DNA from: Leminorella richardii
GTDB taxonomy: Bacteria > Pseudomonadota > Gammaproteobacteria > Enterobacterales > Enterobacteriaceae
Assembly (NCBI RefSeq): GCF_900478135.1
Contig: NZ_LS483470.1
Coordinates: 3,521,001-3,585,000 of the forward strand
DNA: 64,000 nt
Reading direction: 5' to 3'
This document shows positions 27,470-36,254 of the stretch, piece after piece. Numbering within the stretch: position 1 is the first letter of the stretch; every line of letters starts with the position of its first letter. A program made the position numbers and the translations under genes. The notes below the pieces were generated by a model. That model saw nothing but the letters and a program-made list of their open reading frames with translations, made no database searches and had not been told where the DNA came from.

Positions 27470-28423
27470 ATGAACGAAAAACAGCAACTATTTGGCTTAA
27501 GCCCCTACATGGAATTCAGTCGTGAGCAGTGGGCGGCACTTCGGGATTCTGAGCCTCTGACCTTGACCGAAGAAGAAATCGCCAGCCTCAAGGGCATCAA
27601 TGAAGACCTGTCGCTGGATGAAGTATTAGAGATCTATCTTCCCCTGTCCCGCCTGTTGAATTTTTATATCGACAGTAACCTGCAAAACCACGTGGTACTG
27701 GAAAAGTTTCTCGGCGTTCGCAAGCAGCGCGTTCCCTATATTATCAGCGTTGCCGGTAGCGTTGCGGTGGGTAAAAGCACCAGCGCCCGCGTGCTGCAGG
27801 CGCTGCTAAGCCGCTGGAGCAAAGGGCTCCGGGTCGAGCTGGTCACCACCGACGGCTTTCTGCTGCCAAATCAGATACTGCGCGAACGCGATATGATGAA
27901 AAAGAAGGGCTTTCCACAGTCTTACGACATCATGAACCTAGTGCGCTTCGTTTCGGAGATCAAGTCGGGTAAAGCGCAGGTTGAAGCGCCCGTCTATTCA
28001 CACCTGATTTATGACATCATTGCCGGAGAAACTCAGGTCGTCGAGCAGCCAGATATTTTGATCCTCGAGGGGCTAAACGTGCTGCAAAGCGGTATGGACT
28101 ACCCCCACTCTCCTCACCGCGTCTTCGTGTCGGACTTTGTCGACTTCTCTATTTACGTCGACGCCAAAGAAGATCTGCTGCGCCAGTGGTATATCAACCG
28201 TTTCCTTAAGTTTCGTCAGGGGGCGTTCTCCGATCCGGACTCCTATTTCCACAGCTATGCAAAGCTGTCAGAAGAGCAGGCGATCAATATTGCTGACGGT
28301 ATCTGGCGGGAAATCAACGGGCTGAATCTGGTGCAAAACATTCTGCCAACCCGGGAACGGGCAAGCCTCATCCTAACCAAGGGCGCGAATCACGCCGTTG
28401 AGCAGGTGAGGCTGAGGAAATAG
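27470..28423 (+). CDS. coaA: CoaA, pantothenate kinase (type I)
   Basis: 317 aa cytosolic kinase, the first and rate-setting step of coenzyme A synthesis. P-loop GSVAVGKST at about residues 96-104; family blocks GLRVELVTTDGFLLPN, RDMMKKKGFPQSYD and LILEGLNVLQ. Length matches E. coli (316 aa). It is convergent with an unknown gene and close to birA-murB, as in E. coli, but with one extra gene in between. Confidence 0.98.
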   Translation: MNEKQQLFGLSPYMEFSREQWAALRDSEPLTLTEEEIASLKGINEDLSLDEVLEIYLPLSRLLNFYIDSNLQNHVVLEKFLGVRKQRVPYIISVAGSVAVGKSTSARVLQALLSRWSKGLRVELVTTDGFLLPNQILRERDMMKKKGFPQSYDIMNLVRFVSEIKSGKAQVEAPVYSHLIYDIIAGETQVVEQPDILILEGLNVLQSGMDYPHSPHRVFVSDFVDFSIYVDAKEDLLRQWYINRFLKFRQGAFSDPDSYFHSYAKLSEEQAINIADGIWREINGLNLVQNILPTRERASLILTKGANHAVEQVRLRK

Positions 28424-28442
28424 GCGAAAAGATCGGGCGGTG

Positions 28443-29150
28443 CTAGCTGGCCGCCGCCATAATTGCCTCGCTGTATGCCCGTAAATAGCGTTCACCCGTA
28501 GCGTCGTTAATCAGCATATTGCGATCAATGCGCAGTGTGACTTTTTGCCCCTTTATTGTTGTAACAATCTGCTTATTGTCAGCAGAGAGCATCCAGGTCA
28601 GTGGCTGGCACTCTTTCTCTCCTTTCGGGCAAATTTGGCTGTACTCGCTTTGCTGATACAGCATCAGGAAAGTAGGTGACGTTTCGCCATCTGGGGCAGG
28701 AAAAGAAGATGTAAACGCATCAAGCGACGCAAAGCAGGACGTGTCGCTGTTTTCAGGGCAAAGGTAATAGAGTCCGGGAATAAAAGACGCGTCTTCATCC
28801 AGCGTCAGCACAAACGTTCCACTCTTGGGATCGTCGAGCAGCGCACTATTTTCACGTACGGTCATCGCCATCTTCGAGCCATCGTCGAGGCTTATTTCCA
28901 GCCTGTCGCCCATAACTTCCCAAAAAAAGCCCGTTCTCTCGGCCCGAAAAAGAATGCGCCCGGTATGGTTTTTTTCAAAGTAGTAAGACTCGTTTTCGTG
29001 CAGTGACTTACCCTGACGGCAGTCAGCCAGTTCGCCATTGCACAAACGGTATTCTCCGGTCTTGAATTCCGCCGTTTCCGCCTGACTGAAAAAAGAGCAC
29101 AGCGACAGCGCACCCGCAAGCAGCGACAGTACAGTTCGAGATTTGAACAT
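28443..29150 (-). CDS. Secreted hypothetical protein
   Basis: 235 aa from ATG 29150 (MFKSRTVLS), which has GGAGGG immediately upstream; an ATG at 29162 would place the ribosome site inside the gene. An N-terminal signal peptide ends about FFSQAETA. The body is beta-rich with several cysteines (CNGELADC, CPENSDTSC, CPKGEKEC), suggesting disulfides in the periplasm. No family recognised. It lies between coaA and birA, a place where E. coli has no such gene. Confidence 0.75.
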   Translation of the reverse strand: MFKSRTVLSLLAGALSLCSFFSQAETAEFKTGEYRLCNGELADCRQGKSLHENESYYFEKNHTGRILFRAERTGFFWEVMGDRLEISLDDGSKMAMTVRENSALLDDPKSGTFVLTLDEDASFIPGLYYLCPENSDTSCFASLDAFTSSFPAPDGETSPTFLMLYQQSEYSQICPKGEKECQPLTWMLSADNKQIVTTIKGQKVTLRIDRNMLINDATGERYLRAYSEAIMAAAS

Positions 29151-29220
29151 AACACCCTCCATTGGCTTATAGATATGTTAAACAGCTTTCAGTTTTCCCA
29201 TGCAAGCGTATGGGAGCATC

Positions 29221-30192
29221 CTAGAGATCGCGATCATCAGGCCTTAGTGAAATCTCACCACCGATATATGGCTGAATCTCACCGTCCTGCTCCAGCAAAA
29301 GCGCCCCTTGCTTATCAATACCGCGGGCGATACCGAATATTTGACGCTCTCCTATCAAGAGTTTCACCGGGCGGTCAATAAAGTTGTCCAGCGTGCGCCA
29401 GCGGGAAACAAAGGGAGCCAGCCCCTGCTGCTCAAACTGCACCAGCGTATCTCTCAGCGCGGTAATCAGACGGGCGACCAGCAGGTTTCTGTCGATATTC
29501 AGGCCGCCCTCCGTCAGGTTTGCCCAGCGCTGGTTCACTACGCTGCTGTCCGGCTCGCGCATGGCGAGATTAATGCCGGCACCGATGACAACGTTCGCCG
29601 CGTCACCGGTTTTACCAGTCAGCTCAACCAATATTCCCGCCAGCTTGCAGTCGTTCATGTAGAGATCGTTCGGCCATTTGACCTTGACGTCTTTCGCGCC
29701 CAGCTCGCGCAACACTTCAGCCATCACAATGCCGACTGCCAGGCTAAGCCCTACGGCCGCCGCTGGCCCCTGCTCTAATCGCCAGTACATGGAAAGATAG
29801 AGGTTAGAACCAAACGGCGAGAACCACTGCCGACCGCGACGCCCACGCCCCGCCTGCTGAAACTCGGCTACGCACGCCTCGCCGGAGCGCAGAGATCCGA
29901 TTCTGTCCATCAAATACTGGTTGGTGGAATCCACCACTGGCAGCACCGTAACGCCCCCTTCCGGCAGGCTCTTGGAAATAGCTTCCGCGTCTAAAAGCTG
30001 AAGCGGCGCGGCCAGGCTGTATCCCTTGCCCGTCACGGTAAACACGTCCAGCCCCCAGTCGCGCAGAGTTTGCATATACTTGTTGATCGCAGCGCGGCTC
30101 ATGCCCAGCGCCTGTCCTATTTGTTCGCCAGAATGAAACTCACCGTCAGAAAGGATTTTCACTAGCTGAAGCGGAACGGCAATGTTCTTCAT
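29221..30192 (-). CDS. birA: BirA, biotin-protein ligase and biotin operon repressor
   Basis: 323 aa bifunctional protein. The N-terminal winged helix (LVKILSDGEFHSGEQIGQALGMSRAAINKYMQ region) binds the bio operator. The central ligase domain has the biotinoyl-AMP loop GRGRRGRQW at residues 115-123 and KWPNDLYMND. The C-terminal SH3-like domain ends at LRPDDRDL. It overlaps the murB end by four bases, the conserved enterobacterial murB-birA pair. Confidence 0.98.
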   Translation of the reverse strand: MKNIAVPLQLVKILSDGEFHSGEQIGQALGMSRAAINKYMQTLRDWGLDVFTVTGKGYSLAAPLQLLDAEAISKSLPEGGVTVLPVVDSTNQYLMDRIGSLRSGEACVAEFQQAGRGRRGRQWFSPFGSNLYLSMYWRLEQGPAAAVGLSLAVGIVMAEVLRELGAKDVKVKWPNDLYMNDCKLAGILVELTGKTGDAANVVIGAGINLAMREPDSSVVNQRWANLTEGGLNIDRNLLVARLITALRDTLVQFEQQGLAPFVSRWRTLDNFIDRPVKLLIGERQIFGIARGIDKQGALLLEQDGEIQPYIGGEISLRPDDRDL

Positions 30193-31226
30193 GACAGCAC
30201 CTCTACTGCGTTACGCTCCCCTTCCCGACCGATAAAGCGCACTTCCGGCTCCAGCCAGACGTTAAAGGTTTCGCCAACGCGATTTCTCACATAGGCCGCC
30301 AGCTGAACCACGTCCTGAGAGGTTGCACCGTGTTGATTAATCAGTACCAGCGCCTGCTGCTGGTGAACCGCCGCGCCACCAATAACGTGTCCCTTTAATC
30401 TACAGCTATCGATAAGCCAGCCAGCCGCCAGCTTTTCCTGACCGTCTGCCTGTGGGTAGTGCGGAGCGTTAGGATAGTGCGCCAAAATAGACGCGAAGTC
30501 CGATGCGCTGACCACTGGGTTTTTAAAGAAGCTGCCGGCGTTACCGGTTACCGCCGGATCGGGCAGCTTGCTCATACGCATGGCGCATACTGAATCAAAC
30601 ACTTGAGAAGGCGTCACCGTGGCTGGGTCTAGTGCACGCAGATCGCCATAGCTCAACACTGGCTGCCAGCGTTTCGGTAACCGAAGCCCTACCGCGGTAA
30701 TAGCGTATCCGTCGCGATAACGGTGTTTAAACACGCTTTCGCGATAGCCAAACTCACACTCGGCAGCGGAGAGTCGACGCGTTTCACCACTTTCCAGATT
30801 CAGCACGTCAACGTAGTCGCAGACGTCTTTCAACTCTACGCCGTAGGCGCCGATATTTTGAATCGGCGCTGAGCCCGTGCAGCCAGGAATAAGCGCTAGG
30901 TTCTCAAGCCCCCCCATACCAAGGGAAAGCGTATGGCGCACCAGCTCGTGCCAGTTTTCACCCGCGCCCACGTGGATTTGCCACGCATCGGGAGACTCCT
31001 TAACTTCTATTCCCTTGATGCGGTTGAGAACGATCCAGCCGCCAAAGTCCTCCAGAAACAGCATATTGCTGCCGCTGCCCAGCAGCAGCGTCGCCTTACC
31101 CTCTCGCTTTGCCTCCCGCCAGGCGCTTTGCAGCAACGAAGCGGAATCGGCCTCAATGACGCGCTCGGCGTAAACCGGCAGCCCAAAGGTGTGCAGACGT
31201 TGAATAGAAACGGGAGAAGAAGGCAT
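30189..31226 (-). CDS. murB: MurB, UDP-N-acetylenolpyruvoylglucosamine reductase
   Basis: 345 aa FAD enzyme that makes UDP-MurNAc for peptidoglycan. FAD-binding blocks LLLGSGSNMLF and IPGCTGSAPIQNIGAYGVE; the catalytic serine region NAGSFFKNP; and the C-terminal LEPEVRFIGREG with the conserved Glu. Type I length as in E. coli. Transcribed with birA. Confidence 0.98.
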   Translation of the reverse strand: MPSSPVSIQRLHTFGLPVYAERVIEADSASLLQSAWREAKREGKATLLLGSGSNMLFLEDFGGWIVLNRIKGIEVKESPDAWQIHVGAGENWHELVRHTLSLGMGGLENLALIPGCTGSAPIQNIGAYGVELKDVCDYVDVLNLESGETRRLSAAECEFGYRESVFKHRYRDGYAITAVGLRLPKRWQPVLSYGDLRALDPATVTPSQVFDSVCAMRMSKLPDPAVTGNAGSFFKNPVVSASDFASILAHYPNAPHYPQADGQEKLAAGWLIDSCRLKGHVIGGAAVHQQQALVLINQHGATSQDVVQLAAYVRNRVGETFNVWLEPEVRFIGREGERNAVEVLS

Positions 31227-31369
31227 AGCGGGTTCCGGGTTATCGTTTGTACAAATCAGTGCGATGTATTGGGGTCTAGTCTACCCGATCGGAGGAATTA
31301 ATGGCTAGGCTGTGTACCGCAATTGTACGCAGGTGGCGCTGCCAGACAGTTACAGCACACTGCGCAAGC

Positions 31370-31642
31370 TTAATACTTAATGCTGAAACTCGCACAGTCG
31401 CGGTAGGGGCGAGGCTCTATGAGCACGCGTTCAACTCTGGCGGATCGGGGGCCAACCTTTAACCACGCAATCAGCTTTTCTACCTGCTCCCGCTCACCGC
31501 AGGCCAACACTTCCACACGGCCGTCATCCATATTGTAGGCATAGCCTGTAACCCCCAGCGCCCGCGCCTGAAGCTGAGTGAAGTAGCGAAAACCAACACC
31601 TTGGACGACCCCGGATACATAGGCCATATAGCAAACGCTCAT
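31370..31642 (-). CDS. acyP: Acylphosphatase
   Basis: 90 aa small enzyme hydrolysing acyl phosphates. The signature GVVQGVGFRYFTQ contains the catalytic Arg, and GYAYNMDDGRVEV contains the catalytic Asn. It corresponds to E. coli YccX. Monocistronic between murB and an oppositely transcribed unknown gene. Confidence 0.95.
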   Translation of the reverse strand: MSVCYMAYVSGVVQGVGFRYFTQLQARALGVTGYAYNMDDGRVEVLACGEREQVEKLIAWLKVGPRSARVERVLIEPRPYRDCASFSIKY

Positions 31643-31758
31643 TTCAGTCTCCTTATTTAAGGTTTGCGCTCAAAGAAGACTAACGCCGATTTGTCGATCT
31701 CGCTATCATGACAGTAAGTTCATTCGACATCTTTCCATGTGCCTAAAAGGAGCTCGGC

Positions 31759-32337
31759 ATGTTTAAAAATATTTTCGGTAAGAAAGCAGAAGAAAAACAT
31801 TTTGTCACCGTGACGCTTAATGCCCGGCTTCAGCCAACTCATAGAGGTGATTTGGAAGATGCGCTGGAGAAAGTTTTAGAGCGCTACACCATCGGCCACG
31901 TCAGCGGCGGCGGCTCTTTACTCACTGACGATGGCGAAGTCAGTGAGTGCGACATTGAAATTGATGCAACGGACGTCAGCGAACAGGCGATAGGCCACAT
32001 TCTCGGCTTTCTGGAAAAAGCTCTCGCGCCCAAAGGTTCCCGGTTACGCGTCGATGACCGTACGATCCCCTTCGGGCATCAAGAAGGGTTAGCACTCTAT
32101 CTCAACGGCACCGATTTGCCGGATGACGTTTATCAAAACAGCGACGTTAACGTCGTCTGGAGCGAAGTGGAAAAGGCACTTGGAGAAGAGGGCTCCATTC
32201 ATAGCTATTATCAGGGCAACAAAGAGACAGCACTTTACCTGTACGGCAGCAGTTTCGCCACCATGCGCGCGCTTATCCAACCGTTTCTCGACGACTATCC
32301 CCTGTGCCAGCGCTGCCGGATTGAACAGGTTGCCTAA
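31759..32337 (+). CDS. Conserved-looking hypothetical protein, 192 aa
   Basis: Soluble, acidic, with a strong ribosome site (AAAAGGAGCTCGGC) before the ATG. The N-terminus MFKNIFGKKAEEKHF is basic. The body alternates beta strands and helices (HRGDLEDALEKVLERYTIGHV, SECDIEIDATDVSEQAIGHI), suggesting a two-domain ferredoxin-like fold. I do not know a function. It precedes the MBL-fold gene by 70 bp on the same strand. Confidence 0.75.
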   Translation: MFKNIFGKKAEEKHFVTVTLNARLQPTHRGDLEDALEKVLERYTIGHVSGGGSLLTDDGEVSECDIEIDATDVSEQAIGHILGFLEKALAPKGSRLRVDDRTIPFGHQEGLALYLNGTDLPDDVYQNSDVNVVWSEVEKALGEEGSIHSYYQGNKETALYLYGSSFATMRALIQPFLDDYPLCQRCRIEQVA

Positions 32338-32407
32338 CGCACGATATGTCAGGAAAAGAACACTATAGTTAAACAGCGATGCTATAAACAGCAAGGAACA
32401 GTCACCC

Positions 32408-33367
32408 ATGAAGAAATTCGCTTCTCGCGCACTACTGGCGCTAGCACTGACCGGATGTGCGTTTACCGCGCTGTCATCTGCCCCGACCAAGCAGGAGACG
32501 CAGGTCCCTGGCTACTACCGTATGTCGCTCGGCCAGTTTGAAGTCACTGCGCTGTACGACGGCTCTGTCAAGATCGGCACCAGTCTGTATAAAGGCATAA
32601 GTGCTAAAGACGCCAAAGCGCTGCTGGACAAAATGTACCTCAACAGTGACAGCGGAGTGCAGACCGCCGTTAACGCCTACCTGATTAATACCGGTAGCCG
32701 TCTGGTGCTGGTGGACTCCGGCGCGGCAAAGTGCTTTGGCCCAACGCTGGGATCAATAAAGGATAATCTACAGGCATCTGGCTATAAGCCAGAGCAGGTA
32801 GATACCGTGCTGCTGACTCACCTTCATCCCGATCACCTGTGCGGCATCACTGATAACGGAGCAATGGTCTTTCCTAACGCGACTATTTATGCCGCCAAAG
32901 CCGAAGCCGACTACTGGCTAAACCCGGAACAGGCAGCAAAAGCGCCGGATGACGCCAAGTCAACATTTACCGCTATCAAAACAGCCGTTACCCCTTATCA
33001 AACTGCCGGAAAGTTTAAGACGTATCAGCCTGCAGACGCACTGCTCGACGGCGTTACCGTGATGCCAACGCCGGGACACACGCCTGGCCACAGCTCTTAT
33101 CTGTTCACCTCTGGCGAACAGCGCCTGCTGGTTTGGGGAGACATCGTCCACAGCCATTCAGTGCAGTTTACCCGCCCAGAAGTCGCCATGGAGTTTGACG
33201 TTGATAGTAAAGAGGCGATAAAAACCCGCAAAATGATGTTCGCCAACGTGGCGAAAACCGATCTTTGGATAGCCGGAGCCCATCTGCCATTCCCCGGTAT
33301 TGGGCATGTAGGTGCGGACGCTCAGGGATATCGCTGGGTGCCGGTGGAGTATAGTCCGTTTAAATAA
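32408..33367 (+). CDS. Exported metallo-beta-lactamase-fold hydrolase
   Basis: 319 aa. The signal peptide has a lipobox-like LTGC (Cys17) and alternatively a cleavage site after ALSSA, so it is either a lipoprotein or periplasmic. The MBL metal motif HLHPDH is at residues 138-143, with later ligands in TPGHTPGHSSY and VWGDIVH. The sequence resembles quorum-quenching lactonase-type or YtnP-like MBL hydrolases, but the substrate cannot be assigned. The neighbour downstream is the first zor/orz locus. Confidence 0.85.
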   Translation: MKKFASRALLALALTGCAFTALSSAPTKQETQVPGYYRMSLGQFEVTALYDGSVKIGTSLYKGISAKDAKALLDKMYLNSDSGVQTAVNAYLINTGSRLVLVDSGAAKCFGPTLGSIKDNLQASGYKPEQVDTVLLTHLHPDHLCGITDNGAMVFPNATIYAAKAEADYWLNPEQAAKAPDDAKSTFTAIKTAVTPYQTAGKFKTYQPADALLDGVTVMPTPGHTPGHSSYLFTSGEQRLLVWGDIVHSHSVQFTRPEVAMEFDVDSKEAIKTRKMMFANVAKTDLWIAGAHLPFPGIGHVGADAQGYRWVPVEYSPFK

Positions 33368-33397
33368 GGCCATACTGGTTTAAGAAGGCGTTTATTA

Positions 33398-33420
33398 AAG
33401 GGGGAATCGGCTTCCCCCTT
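33398..33420 (-). terminator. Intrinsic terminator of the first zor-like mRNA
   Basis: AAGGGGGAA and TTCCCCCTT form a 9-bp stem with a 5-nt loop. Reading on the minus strand it is followed by TTTAATAAA. The same element occurs after the second and third copies. Confidence 0.8.
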
Positions 33421-33441
33421 AGGTACGTTTCAACCCGCGAA

Positions 33442-33531
33442 CTACTTCAACAGATCGATCAACCGCAGCAGAGCCAGCAACAGCTCCAGCACGGCAATGA
33501 GTACAACCAGCTTACGCATCAGTGTGTCCAT
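33442..33531 (-). CDS. ZorO-like type I toxin peptide, copy 1
   Basis: 29-residue hydrophobic peptide starting MDTLMRKLVVLIAV and ending LLRLIDLLK. It contains the ALLRL core that I associate with the ZorO toxin family, and length and start match ZorO from memory. Family toxins insert in the inner membrane. A GGAG ribosome site lies six bases before the ATG but is buried in a hairpin (GCTCCTTC-AA-GAAGGAGAGC), as expected for a toxin mRNA needing processing before translation. The antisense RNA gene is divergent (33774-33870). Confidence 0.88.
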   Translation of the reverse strand: MDTLMRKLVVLIAVLELLLALLRLIDLLK

Positions 33532-33604
33532 CCGCTCTCCTTCTTGAAGGAGCGCAACGCCAACATCTTATCCTTACGCCGCCTGTCGATGCTGGTGTAC
33601 ATTT

Positions 33605-33624
33605 GTTGAGTCATGTTGTCGCAC
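33605..33624 (-). promoter_or_regulatory. Antisense target site in zor copy 1 leader
   Basis: The plus strand here reads GTTGAGTCATGTTGTCGCAC. It repeats at 33774-33793 in the divergent RNA with a single C-to-T change that still allows a G-U pair. The leader of the toxin mRNA can therefore pair with the 5' end of the antisense RNA over 20 nt. Confidence 0.8.
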
Positions 33625-33716
33625 TCCAGACCGGGACACCGCCTGCGGCACCACCCGTCCGGCAGCCAGGGCTTAAAATCGGTTTGATCTGAAGTGCGAT
33701 AAACTCAACGTTTCGC

Positions 33717-33767
33717 ATTATAGAGTGGGGTTATTGATTTGCAACGGGGGATAAAGGGGGTTAAAAT
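33717..33767. promoter_or_regulatory. Divergent zor/orz promoters sharing one palindromic -35 box
   Basis: Minus strand: TATAAT at 33722-33717 with TTGCAA at 33739-33744, 16 bp apart. Plus strand: TAAAAT at 33762-33767, 17 bp after the same TTGCAA. TTGCAA is its own reverse complement, so one hexamer can serve both directions. Confidence 0.65.
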
Positions 33768-33773
33768 CATGTC

Positions 33774-33870
33774 GTTGAGTTATGTTGTCGCACAACGCCG
33801 CTTAAGCCGTTACCTGCAGCCTAAGGGCAAAAAAATAAGAATCCCCGTCTCACCAGCGGGGATTTTTGTT
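33774..33870 (+). ncRNA. OrzO-like antitoxin RNA, copy 1
   Basis: A small RNA of about 97 nt is predicted from the promoter at 33739-33767 to the terminator at 33841-33870 (ATCCCCG and CGGGGAT stem followed by T residues). Its first 20 nt are complementary to the toxin mRNA leader. The 5' end is inferred from promoter spacing. Confidence 0.8.
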
Positions 33871-33912
33871 TTCTGCGATATATCTCCAAAAATAATGGCG
33901 GCGCTTCCTGCC

Positions 33913-34464
33913 TTAAAAAGTCTCTCTCCCCTGCCTCCACGCTAATACAACCCCTACACCTCGTTCAATCGTCTCATTCGCCTGCTGAAACAGCTCCGCG
34001 TCACCCTGAGTCAACACCGCTAGCTGGCGGCGCTTTTCTGCCAGATAGCCTTCGGCAAAGGCAGGGTCAAAATCGGCCACGGTGCGGCAGTTGTCGATAA
34101 TGTCCGCCAGCTTAATGGTTTTCGCCTGCGGGCAGGCGAGCGCAGTGTGCCGGAGGTCGACAACAAAGCGCGCCTCTCTGTCACCGTCTCGCTCAGCGCT
34201 GACCTTAGTGACCATCGCCACATACTGAGCAACCGACTCACCGAACAGGTGAAAAATGTCGTCGATAAGAACGTCGGTGTCCTCCACCGTATCGTGCAGC
34301 CAGGCAGCGGCCAGCATTTCTGGCGTATGGGGCACTGAGCGCACCAGTTCTACCACCGCGGCAGGGTGCACAATATAGGGCGCCAGCGTGTACTTCCGCC
34401 GCTGGTTAGCTTCCCCATGAACTCGGGAGGCGAACTCTCGCGCGCGTTTTTCAAGATCGCTCAT
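33913..34464 (-). CDS. HD-domain phosphohydrolase (RelA/SpoT hydrolase-like)
   Basis: 183 aa from ATG 34464 (MSDLEKRAREF), with GGGAGAGG upstream. A longer frame reaching 34578 would run into the sigma-54 activator gene, so I reject it. HD signatures are YIVHPAAVVELV, AAAWLHDTVEDTDV and KLADIIDNCRTVA, the pattern of single-domain (p)ppGpp or nucleotide pyrophosphohydrolases. It follows the activator gene by 16 bp on the same strand and may be cotranscribed. The substrate is unproven. Confidence 0.88.
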   Translation of the reverse strand: MSDLEKRAREFASRVHGEANQRRKYTLAPYIVHPAAVVELVRSVPHTPEMLAAAWLHDTVEDTDVLIDDIFHLFGESVAQYVAMVTKVSAERDGDREARFVVDLRHTALACPQAKTIKLADIIDNCRTVADFDPAFAEGYLAEKRRQLAVLTQGDAELFQQANETIERGVGVVLAWRQGRETF

Positions 34465-34480
34465 CACCTCTCCCCTTTCA

Positions 34481-36226
34481 TCAGGCCAGATCGTAGCGCT
34501 TAATCTTGCGATACAGCGTTGCAATACCAATACCCAAGTGCTCCGCTGCCCGCTTCTTTCCTTCAACATCGTGACCAAACTGCGTTAAAGCCAGCGCGAT
34601 AGCCTCTTTTTCAGCGGGTATGGCCGCGCCCTTAAGTGGAGACGCAGACTTGTTCGTCAACATGCGCTCTGTCGCGTGCAGTAAGTGAGGGGGTAAATGG
34701 CTGGCGTTGATGCCGGACGCGTCGCCCTGCATCACGTAGATATACTCAATCACGTTGCGCAGCTCGCGAATATTGCCCGGCCAATGATAAGCATACAGCA
34801 GGTTAATCACGTCCGCAGGCAGCTTTTGCCTCGGCCTCTGATAGCTGTCGGAGAACTCGTCAGCGAAATATTGCGCCAATGTGGCGATGTCTTCTTTACG
34901 CTCCCGCAGTGAAGGAAGCTCTAATGGCACCACGTTCAGACGGTAGTAAAGATCCTGCCGGAACTGGCCGTTCTCAACCATGTCGTACAGGTTTTTATTG
35001 GTGGCGGCAATAATGCGTACGTCGATATTAATTACGTTGTTAGAGCCTACCCGCGTAATAGCCTTCTCTTGCAAAACCCGCAGCAGCTTGGCCTGAAGGT
35101 GCAGCGGCATATCGCCGATTTCGTCTAAAAACAGGCTGCCGCCGTGAGCCAGTTCGAATTTACCCACTCGCCCTTTTGGATCCGCGCCGCTGAACGCGCC
35201 GCGCACGTAGCCGAACAGCTCGCTTTCCAGCAGCTGTTCGGGAATGGCTGCACAGTTAATGGTGACAAACGGCTGCGCCTTGCGCGGACTGTTTTGATGA
35301 ATAGCGAACGCCACCACCTCTTTCCCCGCGCCGCTCTCACCGGTAATCAGCACGCTGGCGTAGCTGTCCGCCACTTTGCCAATGGTGTTTCGAAGCTGCT
35401 CCATCGGGCGGGAATGCCCTACTAGCCGAGCGCGGTCGTCAAACTCATTGGCAGGCAGTGTGACTTTGCTCATGTAGTCGCGGGCATCGTGGAAAATGAC
35501 CATCGTCAGGCTGTCTTTATCAAATGACGACAGGGATATTTGCTTACACAGCACGTGATGGCGCTGCCCTTCCAGCGTTAGCCACGCTTCCTCATCGCCG
35601 TACAGCACGTCCCCGGTCATTTCGATCTCAAGCGCCATTCCCACCACTTCGCGGTTAAACAGGCGTTCAGCCGACAGGTTGGCGTGCCAGATGCGGTTCT
35701 GGCCATCGATCGCCACCACGCCGCGATCCATCGCGTCAATAAGACGACGAAACGCGCCCAGCGTCTCCTGCGCTCGCAGTCTCTCGAGGCATTCGAACAC
35801 CTTGCTGGAAATCATCTCGGCAATCTGTTCAATGAAGGTGATGAACTTATCGATTTGATTAAGCAGAACCTGACGCTGCTCCATGGAAGAACAGATGATG
35901 CCAATAACGCCGATGACGCGATCGTTCAGAAAAATTGGCGCGTTTAAATCCAGCACTTCAGAGCAGTAAAGATGCTTCTCACAGCTGCGGCAGAGAATAT
36001 TCTCACCGGGGTTCTCTATCAGTACCGTTTTCTGTACCTGTAAAACGTGGCGGTAAATATAGCCGTTTTTTGCCACGTTCTGATTGAGCATGTGGCGATA
36101 TTTACCCGTCCCGGCGATGCGAATGAGCGACTCGTCGATGATTTCAACGTCGGTCCCAGTAATGCCGGAAATGGCGTCCGCATAGTTACAGATATCGTCC
36201 TGAATATTGCTTAATACCGAGATCAC
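34481..36226 (-). CDS. ygeV: YgeV-like sigma-54-dependent transcriptional activator
   Basis: 581 aa. An N-terminal sensing region (1-240) includes a cysteine-containing stretch CRSCEKHLYC and a PAS-like segment (AIDGQNRIWHANLSAERLF). The AAA+ domain has Walker A GESGAGKE, the sigma-54 contact loop GAFSGA (Ser in place of the usual Thr) and Walker B GGSLFLDEIGD. The Fis-type helix-turn-helix is at the end (KRAAEHLGIGIATLYRKIKRY). It is divergent from ygeX, and three palindromes and a -24/-12 promoter lie between them, so it surely controls the ygeXY cluster. Confidence 0.9.
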   Translation of the reverse strand: MISVLSNIQDDICNYADAISGITGTDVEIIDESLIRIAGTGKYRHMLNQNVAKNGYIYRHVLQVQKTVLIENPGENILCRSCEKHLYCSEVLDLNAPIFLNDRVIGVIGIICSSMEQRQVLLNQIDKFITFIEQIAEMISSKVFECLERLRAQETLGAFRRLIDAMDRGVVAIDGQNRIWHANLSAERLFNREVVGMALEIEMTGDVLYGDEEAWLTLEGQRHHVLCKQISLSSFDKDSLTMVIFHDARDYMSKVTLPANEFDDRARLVGHSRPMEQLRNTIGKVADSYASVLITGESGAGKEVVAFAIHQNSPRKAQPFVTINCAAIPEQLLESELFGYVRGAFSGADPKGRVGKFELAHGGSLFLDEIGDMPLHLQAKLLRVLQEKAITRVGSNNVINIDVRIIAATNKNLYDMVENGQFRQDLYYRLNVVPLELPSLRERKEDIATLAQYFADEFSDSYQRPRQKLPADVINLLYAYHWPGNIRELRNVIEYIYVMQGDASGINASHLPPHLLHATERMLTNKSASPLKGAAIPAEKEAIALALTQFGHDVEGKKRAAEHLGIGIATLYRKIKRYDLA

Positions 36227-36254
36227 AACGGTTTCCCCCGATGGCTTCCCATAG

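Noticed and set aside
33739..33945. A 68-codon plus-strand frame
   Set aside because: It runs through the antitoxin promoter, the antisense RNA and its terminator, and is better explained as noncoding RNA.
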